Shown here: piece by piece, positions 25,381 to 36,360 of the stretch
Layout: the number at the start of each line of letters is the position of its first letter
Numbering within the stretch: position 1 is the first letter of the stretch
Assembly: GCA_021437785.1 (NCBI GenBank)
Contig: JAILYB010000007.1
Span: 682,001-746,000, forward strand
DNA: 64,000 nucleotides
Origin: Rhodomyrtus psidioides
Lineage: Eukaryota > Streptophyta > Magnoliopsida > Myrtales > Myrtaceae
Direction: 5' to 3'
Program-made: the position numbers and the translations under genes
The notes under the pieces: generated by a model
Databases searched by the model: none
The model's input: the letters and a program-made list of their open reading frames with translations, nothing else
What the model was told of the DNA's origin: nothing

Positions 25381-25625
25381 ATGCTATTAACATGCTCAAC
25401 ATCTATTACATAAATTGAGTTGGAAAAAATTAAAACAGAAGGAAAAAATAGGCTTGTCGTGGGGCCCATTATCGATCCTGCATTCGTGTACGCAGGTCGT
25501 GCGCTCGCGCCCAAGTTTCCACTTGTCGAGCTTTCGTTGGGATTTGGGATTTGCACCCCCCTGCGCGTGCGCGCGAGGCATAGCGCGTGTAATATGAGAG
25601 TTACCACTTTAAAGGAGTGTAACTC

Positions 25626-25668
25626 TATATAAAGCATTCCAAGACCTTCCTCCTTTCCAATGTGGGAC
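25626..25668 (-). promoter_or_regulatory. snRNA-promoter-like USE + TATA pair in the copia A LTR (second copy 31450-31492)
   Basis: Minus strand: GTCCCACATTG (25668-25658), then 24 nt, then TTTATATA (25633-25626). The plant snRNA upstream sequence element is RTCCCACATCG, so this differs by one base. A 24-nt gap before the TATA box is what I recall for Arabidopsis U6 (RNA polymerase III type). The 5' LTR copy has GTCTCACATTG with the same 24-nt gap. Function is untested. Confidence 0.5.
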
Positions 25669-26353
25669 TAGTGCACTTCACTTCCCACTTCCAACTCAAG
25701 GGGTGTTCTTTGAGAAACAATTTCTCATTCACTTACCCATCAAAATACATCATATTTTCCAACAATCCCCCACATGAATGAAAATTATTTTTGGTTTTGA
25801 CTCTGTGATAGTGTTCAACAAATGAAACCTGCATAGGATAGGTAGGTATCACCCTTTGAACCTCCATTGTGAAAGTATATTTAATTTACCAGCTGTCCAA
25901 TAGACATGATGTCCTTGAACTGTCCTGCTTTCTTAGTAAATGACCCATACACTTCACACATGAATCATTTAAACGTTTGTTCAGTTCTCATGAGTATGTT
26001 CGTTTTGACCATGAACATCGTCCTGGTTCTGTGAGAGTTTCTAAAGAATTCAGCACTCAATAATTCTTCTTTGAAGCGGCCCCACTTCTCTCTCACATAG
26101 GTGATTACTTAATCATGAGTAATTGGTTTACTCCACTTAAGAATCATTAAAGCATAATTGCTATCCTTTTCCTGATAAACCCCCACAATAATTGATTTTT
26201 CTCCACATATGTGAGGGATATCAAATCACTGTTTCTTTTATAAGAATGGTTTGAGGGATAGACCCCCACAGTGATATCATTCAGTTCGTATAATTAGGTT
26301 ATCCCTTTGAACCTAGATCTTGGGATCTCTAGTCAACTAGGTTGGGTTTTCCT

Positions 26354-26528
26354 TTATATCAACTTTTCTGTAATGGGCTTCAATCCCATTCCTATTGTTG
26401 ACTTTTCAACTAACTCTCTGTTTAACCCTTTGGTTAGCGGATCCACAATATTATCCTTTGACTTTACGTAGTCAATAGAGATAATTTCAGTTGAGAGTAG
26501 TTGTCTAATGGTATTGTGTCTACGACGT

Positions 26529-26566
<38 letters not shown>

Positions 26567-29500
26567 TCTTCCAATCGCAGATTGACTATCGCAATGTATA
26601 CAGATTGATGGCACATGTTTTTGCCATTTTGGAATATCCTCTAGGAAATGGCGTAACCATTCAGCCTCTTCACCACATTTATCTAAAGCTATAAACTCGG
26701 ATTCCATTGTGGATCTGGCTATAATAGTTTGTTTACAGGATTTCCAAGATACAGCCGCACCTGCCAGTGTGAAAACATATCCACTAGTAGATTTTGAGTC
26801 TTTTATATCAGATATCCAATTTGCATCACTGTATCCTTCTAAAACATATGGATACCTGGTATAATGCAGGCCATAACTCCGAGTATACCGTAGGTACCTG
26901 AGTACTCTCACTATTGCTTTTCCATGGTCAGCACTCGGATTGCTCGTATATCTACTCAATCTACTAACCGTATAGGCTATATCTGATCTAGTACAACTCA
27001 TTAAGTACATTAGACTTCCAATAATTATGGAGTATTCTACTTGAGAAATACCCTTTCCTCTATTCTTGGATAGTTGAAGGCTATTGTCTAATGGTGTTCT
27101 AGCAATACCAGAATCATTCTTGCTGAATTTTTCAAGAATCTTGTCCACATAGTGTGATTGGTTTAAAACTAAACCTTCTGACGTTCTTGTGATCTTAATC
27201 CCTAAAATCACATCAGCAAGTCCCATATCTTTCATGTCAAATCTTATATTCAACATATTCTTGGTAGATTTGATCATTCTGTCATCATTACCAACAATGA
27301 GTATGTCATCCACATACAGACATAGAATGACATATCCATTCTCTGTCTCTTTAATGTAGACGCATTTATCACATTCATTGATTTTAAAACCATTGGTAAT
27401 CATTGCATTATCAAACTTTTCATGCCACTGCTTTGGCGCTTGTTTTAGACCATATAATGATTTTACCAATTTACAAACTTTCCTTTCTTGTCTTGGAACT
27501 ACAAAACCTTCAGGTTGTTCCATATAGATTTCTTCATCCAAATCACCATTTAGGAAAGCTGTTTTTACATCCATTTGATGTACTTCTAGATTTCGTAATG
27601 CTGAAATTGCAAGTATCATCCTAATGGAGTTTATTCTCGTCACAGGAGAATAAGTATCAAAGTAATCTAAACCTTCTCGTTGTCTGTATCCTTTGATTAC
27701 AAGTCTGGTTTTATACTTATCAATGGAGCCATATGCTTTCATCTTCCTTTTAAAGATCCACTTGGACCCTAAAGGTTTACAACCAGGATGAAGATCCACT
27801 AGCTCCCAAGTATGATTCTGCAAAATAGAATCAACTTTACTTTTTATTGCCTCTTTCCATAGAGGTCCCTCAGAAGAACTCACAGCTTCTGTATAAGTTA
27901 GTGGTTCTTTTTCTAACAAGTAAGTTAGAAAATCATTTCCAAATGATTTTTCCACTCTTGCTCTCTTGCTACGTCTTAGTTCATGATTTGAATCATGACT
28001 TTCATCATTCATAGTTTCATTCGTTTGTTTAGACGAACTTGAACCATCATTGAATTTATAAGGAAATACATCTTCAAAGAATGAAGCATTCCTAGACTTC
28101 ATGATCGTATTCTTGTGTATATATGGAATCTTATATTCATGCACAAGAAATCGATATGCATTACTGTTATGTGCATAGCCTATAAAGATACAGTCCACCG
28201 TTTTAGGACCTATCTTAGTTTTCTTTGGTGTTGGAACAATTACTTTAGCAAGGCACCCCAACACTCGTAAGCAATTGTAGGATGGTCTCCTACCTTTTCA
28301 TAGCTCATAAGGGGTTTTATCCTCTTTCTTTCGAGGTACCTTATTTAAAAGATAATTGCTTGACAAAATAGCTTCACCCCACATATTTTGAGGTAAGCCT
28401 GAACTTATTAACATCGCGTTCATCATTTCTTTCAATGTGCGATTTTTACGTTCAGCAACACCATTTGATTGAGGTGAATAGGGCGCAGTTACCTCATGTA
28501 TAATTCCGTGTTGTGCACAGAATTCACCAATTGGTACTTCATACTCACCGCCTCTATCACTTCTCAATCTCTTGATTTTCTTATCAAGTTGATTTTCAAC
28601 TTCATTCTTATAGAGAATAAATTTCTCTAAAGCTTCATATTTGCTTTTAAGCAAATACACATAGCAGTATTTAGTGCTATCATCGATAAAGGTAATAAAA
28701 TATTTATTACCACCTCTTGTTTGTACAAATTTCAAATCACAAACATCACTATGAATCAATTCAAGAGGTACGGTACTTCTGTCAATCGATTGAAACGATG
28801 ATTTCGTTAATTTTGTCTCAACACAAATTTCACATTTGTGTTTTGAATCAATTTGGAATGAGGGTATATGTTCCAAGTTAATTAATCTACGCAATGTATC
28901 ATAATTAACATGTCCGAGTCTACCATGCCATAAATTGGAGGACTCAAGCAAATAAACGGAAGGCTTATTATCTTTATTGATAATTGTCATAACATTGAGC
29001 TTAAACAGCCCATCAGTTACATATCCCTTCCCCACATACATTCTAGATTTAGACAAAATAACTTTATTTGACTCGAACACCATGTGAAATCCATGCTTAT
29101 TCAACAGTGATCCGGAGAACAGATTCTTTCGAATTTTCGGCACATACAAGACATTATTCAGAGTCAGCTCTTTCCCAGAAGTTATCTTCAGAAGCACCTT
29201 CCCTTGACCTTCAACTGTAGAAGAGGCAGAGTTTCCCATGAACACTTTCTCCCCATCAATTGGTTCGAAAGTTGTGAACATGTCTTTATTGGAGTACACG
29301 TGCCTAGTTGACCCAGTGTCAATCCACCATTCCTTTGGATTGGACCCAATTAAGTTCACTTCAGAAATCATTGCAGAGAGGTTTATGTCTGACATATCTT
29401 TTGTCATGTCATTCACCATATTTGTCTCATAACTCTTCCTCTTTGGAAGTCTGCAATCCACAGATCTGTGACCTGTCTTGCCACAGTTGAAGCATTTCCC

Positions 29501-30364
29501 TAAAAACTTATTCTTGAAAACTCCTCCTTTTGGTCCTAACTTCGGCTTGGCGACCTTCTTGTTCTTGTGGCCATGCTTATGCTCCACAACATTTGCCTTA
29601 GCTGTAGCAGGATTGAATCCTTTGCGTTCAGAGCTCCTGTTGTCTTCTTCTATTCGAAGTCTAACAATCAGCTCCTCCAGGTTCATTTCCTTTCGCTTGT
29701 GCTTGAGGTAGTTCTTGAAATCCTTCCATCTAGGAGGTAGCTTCTCAATAATAGCAGCCACTTGGAAGGTTTCACTCAAGTTCATTCCTTCAGCTTGAAT
29801 CTCATGCAAGATCACTTGAATTTCATGCACTTGACTAATCACAGTATTGGAATCCACCATCTTATAATCAAGGAATCGACCGACAACAAATTTCTTTGCT
29901 TTGGCATCCTCTATTTTATATTACCGGTCCAAGGATTCCCATAATTCCTTTGATGTCCTTATTGCACAATAGACATTGTACAAGGAGTCATGTAAGCCAT
30001 TCATGACATAATTCCTACACAGGAAGTCAGAATGCTTCCAAGCCTCAACAGCGTTGAAGGCTTGCTTATCCGTTTCTCCATCGGATACCTTAGGAGGTTC
30101 CTCAGTCAAGAATCTCGCAAGATTCAAAGTTGTTAAATAAAACAGCATCTTTTGCTGCCATCTTTTAAAGTTCGATCCGTTGAACTTCTCAGGTTTCTCA
30201 CCATGGTGAACAGAAACGGTGGCAGAGGCAGCGGATGATCCAAGCAGAGGCATCTGGACAGTAGAGGCAGAGATGGTTTCAAGCAGAGGTAGTTGCACAG
30301 CAGTGACAGAGCCTTTGGTAGTCTCGTCGGCAGTCACATCAAGAGCTTCTTTTCCAGTAGTCAT
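26354..30364 (-). pseudogene. Copia A gag-pol, one frame with two in-frame stops
   Basis: The frame runs from ATG at 30364 to the stop at 26354, about 1336 codons, broken by TAA at 29921-29923 (in gag) and TGA at 28298-28300 (end of integrase). Domains in order: gag; zinc knuckle CFNCGKTGHRSVDC (near 29494); protease WWIDTGS (near 29320); integrase zinc finger HGRLGH...CEIC and core D-D-E (SDVCDL, RSDRGGEY, NGVAERKNR, 28750-28440); reverse transcriptase with KWIFKRKMKAYG, MDVKTAFLNGDL and YVDDIL (27800-27290); RNase H with YSDANW, STMESEFIAL and the tail DPLTKGL. The polyprotein would make the capsid and the enzymes for copying and integration. No frameshift was seen, only stops. Confidence 0.93.
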
Positions 30365-30396
30365 CGAATTCAAGATACGAGAATCTGTCTTAAAAT

Positions 30397-31588
30397 TGTT
30401 GGAGGGTATTCACAATGGCACTGGCTAGAAGAACTTATAATCAAATGGAAAATGCACAAAATTAACTTTGGCAGAAGCACAAACTCTGAGTCGGTAGAAG
30501 CACAACACTAAGTCGGTAGAAGCACAACACTAAGTCGGTAGAAGCACAACACTAAGTCGGTATAGGCACAACACTGGATCGGCAGAAGCACTAGCTCGAG
30601 GAACAGTACATCCGCTGATATTAGATCAGAACTAAAACACACTGAAATTACAATGACAAGTCTAAAATTTGAAATTAACACAAGTACCGAGGCCTGTCTA
30701 CACAGTTTCCTTAAAACAGATTCGTCCCCTCCCGTATGTGCTTTGAGGTTTCGTGAGCGTCTGTCTCCCAGGATATAACGGTATAACAGCTACAGAGGCA
30801 AGCACAGCACTCCGGAGCTTTCGGCGAACTTGACCAAACACGAACACTATCAAAACCGATGCAGATGCAAAGAATAGAAAAAGATGGAAGTTTTTCTTTT
30901 CGGAAATCTCTCTCTCCATTCGTTGGATGGGAGGTCATACATATACATATATATAAGGTCAGTGGAGGCATTTTGGAGACAAGAAATAACAGCTAAATAA
31001 ATCTGCCGTTATAACTTTAAATATGTAACAACAAACCATAACAGGTAGAACCATAATAGTAGAGCCGTTATGCTTCTGTTAAAGGCAAAGCCATAAATGA
31101 CAGAATTGTTATGCTTCTGTTAACGGCAAAGCCATAAATGACAGAACCGTTATGCATTCAATTCTGTAACGGCAGAGCCATAACGACAGAACCATTACGA
31201 GTTAATGCTATTAACATGCTCAACAGCTGTTACATAAATTGAATTGGAAAAAATTAAAACAGAAGGCAAAAATAGGCTTGTTGCGGGGCCCATTATCGGT
31301 CTTGCATTCGCGTACGCAGGTTGTGCCCTCGCGCCCAAATTTCCACTTGTCGAGCTTTCGTTGGGGTTTGGGATTTGCAACCCCCTGCGCGTGCGTGCGA
31401 GGCATAGCGCGTGTAATATGAGAGTTACCACTTTAAAGGAGTGTAACTCTATATAAAGCATTCCAAGACCTTCCTCCTTTCCAATGTGAGACTAGTGCAC
31501 TTCACTTCCCACTTCCAACTCAAGGGGTGTTATTTGAGAAATAATTTCTCATTCACTCACCCATCAAAATACATCATATTTTCCAACA
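30397..31588 (-). repeat. 5' LTR of copia A (1192 bp)
   Basis: The partner of 24556-25764. As the 5' LTR it carries the element's promoter: TATATAAA at 31450-31457 read on the minus strand. Substitutions and indels against the other LTR are visible throughout. Confidence 0.92.
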
Positions 31589-31699
31589 GGGTTTACACGA
31601 TTTTCTCCTCACATTCTCTCTAACGTCGCTCTCTCCCCTCTACCTCTTCTCTGCCGATTTCATGATATCAGAGCAAGGTTTTGTTACATACCTTGTTTT

Positions 31700-32786
31700 T
31701 GATGGATCTAGCAATATCTCCTAGAGGGGGGGTGAATAGGTGATTCTGAATAAAATTAAAATTTCTTGCGGAATAAATAAAATTCAGTGTACGATTAGGA
31801 ACATGAGCAATATAACAGTGTGCAGAAAATCTAAACGCAAAGGTAAGAGTTTAGAGTAGAGAATATTACACACGATGTTTATAGTAGTTCGGCTTAGATC
31901 AAGCCTACGTCTACTCTCCCACGATGACAGCCGATCGGCTGGATTTCACTATGAAGAATCAAGAGAATTACAACCACTCAAGCACTTGGTTTTTCTCTCA
32001 CACAGATTTTCACAATGAAGGATTTTGAGTACACAGAATATTTTCGGATAGAACTCAGATTATGCTTGCACTTTGGATTGTTGTTCGCCCTCTTTCCCTT
32101 TAGTCCATCATGATCCTTCTTTTATACTCCCCTGCCTCCGAACTAGCCGTTGGATTCCAGCCAAGGGATCGCTCTTCAATCCTTGATTGGACGTCATCAA
32201 TCGTGATTGAACGAGACTGTATCTTTAGAAGATATGTAGACCGTTGGGTAAGATGTTGAACCCTTCTGATTCAGTCGCCCATCCAACTGAATCTCCAGCT
32301 TCCATAAGTGTGATAAGTTTGAGTTGGTTCCCAAAGAAATATTCCTTAGAAGATGATATCTCATTGTAGAAAGTCCCTTAATTGATTGGAAGGGATATCA
32401 GGGCAATCGAATATCACTTACCTTGATCAGAAACCTGTCATACGTGGGTCTTCATGTTTTGCAAATGCAGAGACTGATCTTTCTTCAGATTCGTCTATAG
32501 GAAGATTTGTTTCTTACTAGATCAGTTGACATAGAATGGTAATACGGAGATTTGATGTGATCCATCCGTCACTGTTTCGATCGTCAGAAGCACTTCCATC
32601 TGACCCTCAGTCAGAAGCATTCCATCTGACCCTTCGTCAGGAGTACTTCCATTTGACCCTTCGTCAGTGCGACATGATTAGAATCATTCAACCTGCTGCT
32701 TACACATTCTTCCTGCATCACATATCATTAAATAATTTCTTTTGAAAGTTTTGTCAGAATCAAAATACAGGAGAATTTCCACAACA
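31700..32786 (-). repeat. 3' LTR of copia B (1087 bp)
   Basis: Contains tandem 'tcagaagcacttccatctgaccct' units (about 27 bp) at 32582-32668. It has one unit fewer than the 5' LTR. Confidence 0.92.
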
Positions 32787-33368
32787 ATCTCCCCCTTTTT
32801 GATGGTGACAAAACTCCTCTTATTGCAAATACAAATAAGTAAATAAAAAATTTTAACCAGTGATAAAATGATAAAAGCGAGTAATCATCACATTTACTCC
32901 TGCAGGTAGTCATCATTAGAGATCCTGTAATGAAAGTGTTCTCATAGGAGAACATGATCAGAGTAAGATTATCCTGCAATGATCCTGCACAAAACTAAAC
33001 TTCACGATGAGAGTATACTGAGTGTACTATCAGAATATGGTTATCTTGCACACAAAATAGATTATCCTGCACAAAAGTAAAATCTTCTTCCCCTTTCTAA
33101 ATTGGAGTATAATCAGAGGTAATCTAATGATTCTCATAGGAGAATATGATCAGAGTATACACCAATGATTCATATAGGAGAACATGATCAGAGTATACAT
33201 CCTGCACAAAAATCTTCTGCACAAAGCACAAAAATCAGTTCTTCTCCCCATTTTTGTCAACATCAGAAAGAGTCTATATAAAATTTAATCTAATCAATGT
33301 TAAATGAATGACGTAAGAATTGTTGCATAACAAAGAACAACGGTTGCCAAGAAAAATAGAAAATGAAA
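32787..33368. other. Non-coding spacer between the extra ORF and 3' LTR of copia B
   Basis: AT-rich, with the purine tract at its left end. At least three scattered direct repeats of 'catataggagaacatgatcagagtata'-type sequence lie near 32939, 33131 and 33170. No ORF is credible. Confidence 0.65.
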
Positions 33369-35796
33369 TTAGGAAGATGTGGGTGGAGGCATTTTTGAAG
33401 AAGATGGATGATCTTCTGGCTCATTATCAGCCTCCACTTGGGAAGGTCCATCATAGCTACTTCCCATCCTCTGAGCATGGCCTCTTACAGCTTGAGATGT
33501 GGGAAGGTTTGAAGCTGTTCTGTGCGTTCTGACCAGTGTGTAGGTAGGCATGTTGGCGACCTCAGCACAAAACATTTTCCCATAGAGATCAATGGACTTT
33601 TCCAGCTTAGTCACCTGACTAGTCATACCCTGAAGCTTCATATCTTTCTTCTGTTCAAAGGTCTGTATTTTTTTTATCAAACCTTGTTTCCATTGCAGCC
33701 AGAGTCTGAAGAAGAATATTTTGAAAATTTTCAAAATGTGCTTGAAGTTCCATTTGTGGTTCTGAAGGTGCAGGTTCTTGAGAAGAGGTGTCAATCCCTT
33801 TTGTACTTATATTCTCCCCCTCAGTTCGTGCCTTGGGAAAAGCTTGAGAGGCAAGTACTTCAGTGAGAAAGACATCCGATGTAGCAGGCAAAGGCTCTCC
33901 CTCCCCCTGAGTTATAGCCCTTTTCCCTTTTGCTTTTGAGCTTGGCACAGATACTATTTCCTCATCAATGTCCATTGGTATGGACTGTGCACTCGACAGT
34001 TGATCTTCTCGTGCAATTGCTGAAGCCAGACTTGTAGCATTTTTGTGAATAGTTCGTCTGGTGGAGGATACAGAATAAGCTTCAATTTCATCTTGTTCGT
34101 CCTCCTGTTCTTTTGAAGCCAACTTTGCTATAACTTGTGCTAGCAACTGCTCATGATCACAGTTTACAAGTGTGTTGCCATACTCTATGTCATCTTCAAT
34201 TCTGGTAGCTTGCTCCTCATTCCACATTGTGAGGAATTCTTTCTCAGTCAGATCACAAGGAAACACAACCTTTTCTTGTGGTTGTGTTCTTGCTTCATGT
34301 CCTTCTTCCTCATTTCTTTCAGCACTATGTTTTCCAGACTTACCTTCTTCATATGATCCACCTTGAGATTGTGTAGCTTCAGAATATTATTCCCCTGTTC
34401 CTTCTTCACTTGCTTCTAAGTCCTTATCAGTAGGACTGTCTTTTTGTTGCCCCTTGACAGCCATAACTTTTCTCTTCTTTGGAGATTTCTGCTTGGACTC
34501 ATCATCGAAGTCCACAATGACTGGTTCATTGTTCTTTGTTCTCCATCCAGCAGGAGTCATCTTGTATCCCATCTTTGTTACCATAGTCTCTCCAGCAGTC
34601 ATTAGAGGAATTTCTTGATTGATAAAGGCGCTCAGGCCACCAATCTTGAAATGATCTATTATTCTGTAGATCAAGGCGGCATAAGGAAGTTGTCCCTTTG
34701 GCTTGAGAGCTTATCTGTACATGTGTAATAGGACTGTGTGAGCAAAAGAAATCATCTTTCCTGTCAAGATGCCCCATAACAGCTTTGCCTCATACTTCGA
34801 TATATCTGTCTTTGATGCTACCTTGGGTCTAAGACATTCGATGATCACTTTGTGTATCATGATGTGTTTTAAGGGAAAATCACTGTATGCAATATGTGAC
34901 TTTGATTCCCTTGAGAAGCTCGATTTTCCAGTTAGGAAGCAAAAAGCTTTTCCTGCAATGACATCTAGGGGTTTGAAATCTCCCTTTCTAGTTCCCATGA
35001 TAGAAGCCAATTCATCAATAGTGAGAATATACTGCTTTCTTTTCATCGTGAAAGCCAGAGAGTTGAAGTTGACAAACTGAAGATTTGAGTAGAAGTAGGC
35101 TACCAGGTCAGGAAAAGTGTAGCATCTCTTCGTTATGAAATGATCTATCTTCACCTTTTGTAGATGCTTCATCAGATAGATATCATTACTATCAAAGTAC
35201 TTTAACTCAAATACTCTATGAGGTATAACACCTCTCTGTTTCATGACTTCAAACCTTTCTTTGTGAGCCTGATTCTGGAACAAAAGATCAGGAAAGCTTT
35301 TATCCAAAATAAACCCAATATTTTTCACAAAGTCATTGAACAGAATGTCATCATCATCTTCGACCTTTGCCTTAGTGCCGCTAGGTCTAATTGGAGAGGA
35401 TTTTCGTTTCGAGCTTGTCTCTGCTACTTTCTCCTTTCCTTTTCTAGAGGCAGATTCAGATTTTTCTATAGCAATTGGTTCAATGATTTTTCCAGGCAAG
35501 CTAAGTAACTCCAATAGTTCGCCTTCACTATCGAAATAATGAGTGCTCAGTAGTTTTCTAAGTTCATTACCAAAATCCCTTGCTGCCTTAATCCTATCAT
35601 ACATTGGCTTAATAGAATGTGCCATTGCTTCTTTTCCTTCAAAGGCGGACAGAGACAGACCTTTTGCCAAGCGAAGTGCTTCTCGCTGTTCGTTGATTTG
35701 GGTTTCTGTAGTTTCAGCGCCGCTTGCTGTTGAGGCGGAGAACTTTCTCTTCAACTGAGACGTCTTCTTCGAGTCAGAGGCTGATTTTGGAGCCAT
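33369..35796 (-). pseudogene. Extra ORF (aORF) of copia B, about 800 codons, broken
   Basis: It starts at ATG 35796 (MAPKSASDSKKTSQLKRKF). In-frame stops lie at 34711-34713 and 34387-34389. A frame change in an A-run near 33670 is followed by the final stop at 33369-33371. The middle (about 35340-34950) has FNDFVKNIGFILDKSFPDLLF, HRVFELKYFDSNDIYLM, VAYFYSNLQFVNF and TIDELASIMG. This resembles the 'putative plant transposon protein' domain found as an extra ORF in some gypsy elements (from memory). The rest is charged, Ser/Pro-rich and partly coiled coil near the end. I see no signal peptide and only one short hydrophobic stretch, so it does not look like an envelope protein. Function unknown. 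Confidence 0.75.
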
Positions 35797-36150
35797 TGAT
35801 GCGTAGAAAGTTTAAAACTTTGAGTGAAAGAGCGTTGTTTTGAGGAGGAAATCGAGAGCGAGAGATCTTGGATACGGTTTTAGGGTTTTAATTTGAGAAA
35901 AATTTGAAAGAGAGAGAACAGAGGTGACGATTCGGTGTTTTACAAAAGAGACGGTTATTTTTGGAAACAAAAGATAGAATTTTGATTAAAGAAAAAAAAA
36001 GTTTCTTTAGTAAATCAATTAATTACCGTCAATCAGATATTCGGAGATATATATTCATATGAGGAACTTACCTAAAAGATAGTTTTTAGAGATAACTGAC
36101 CTCGATTTATGACCTTTTAAAAAAGAAAGTGTGAATTTCTTCTTACGCGC

Positions 36151-36342
36151 CTTTCTGACGTTCTTTCTGATGCTCCTTCTGATGCTTCTTCTGACGCTCC
36201 TTCTTACTCTCCTTCTGTCGTTCCTTCTGACTCTCCTTCTATCGTTCCTTCTGACGCTCCTTCTGACTCTCCTTCTGACGTTCCTTCTGACTCTCCTTCT
36301 GTCTTTCTTTCTGACTCTCCTTCTGACGTTCCTTCTGAATTT
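36151..36342. repeat. 12-bp minisatellite, about 16 units, between pol and extra ORF of copia B
   Basis: Units of the form CCTTCTGACKYT repeat 16 times with small changes. Read on the minus strand they encode SEGE/SEGT repeats over about 60 residues, in frame with a short ORF (36392-36204). The unit resembles the 'cttccatctgaccctt' subrepeat of the same element's LTR. Confidence 0.88.
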
Positions 36343-36360
36343 CCTTGTTCTAAGGTATAC

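Larger units (their letters stand above)
24556..25764 (-). repeat. 3' LTR of copia A (1209 bp)
   Basis: A TG...CA LTR. It has tandem '(a/g)gtcggtagaagcacaacact' subrepeats (24650-24750), an AT dinucleotide run (about 25103-25130) that is shorter in the other LTR, the AACGG-rich block and the USE/TATA pair. Confidence 0.92.
24556..31588 (-). mobile_element. Copia A: full-length Ty1/copia element, 7.0 kb
   Basis: LTRs lie at 24556-25764 (3') and 30397-31588 (5'), both TGTTGG...CCAACA. The TSD GGGTT is at 24551-24555 and 31589-31593. A purine tract (GTGGGGGAT on the minus strand, 25765-25774) abuts the 3' LTR. The LTRs differ at many positions and in copy number of short subrepeats, so the insertion is not recent. 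The interior is one long gag-pol frame with two in-frame stops. No normal tRNA-iMet binding site follows the 5' LTR, and the gag ATG is only about 33 nt inside it. It is inserted into element C. Confidence 0.93.
24439..31662 (+). mobile_element. Element C: short LTR remnant split by copia A
   Basis: Joining 24439-24555 to 31589-31662 across copia A gives an LTR-like stretch of about 190 bp. It begins TGTCTATTAAGTCACG, has a TATA-like TTATAAATAC, and ends GATTTCA. It is followed at once by TGATATCAGAGC (31663-31674), one base off the usual tRNA-iMet binding site. Sequence continuing to copia B and then from 42336 (a pyrimidine-rich leader, and a short frame at 42394-42420) would be the leader of this + strand element. 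No second LTR or pol is in the window. The left boundary is uncertain by a few bases. Confidence 0.55.

Noticed and set aside
25371..25637. 88-aa frame repeated at 31195-31461
   Set aside because: Both lie at the same position in the two LTRs of copia A; conservation is just LTR identity, not coding.
33320..35758. Several + strand frames of 60-114 codons
   Set aside because: Antisense shadows of the copia B extra ORF.
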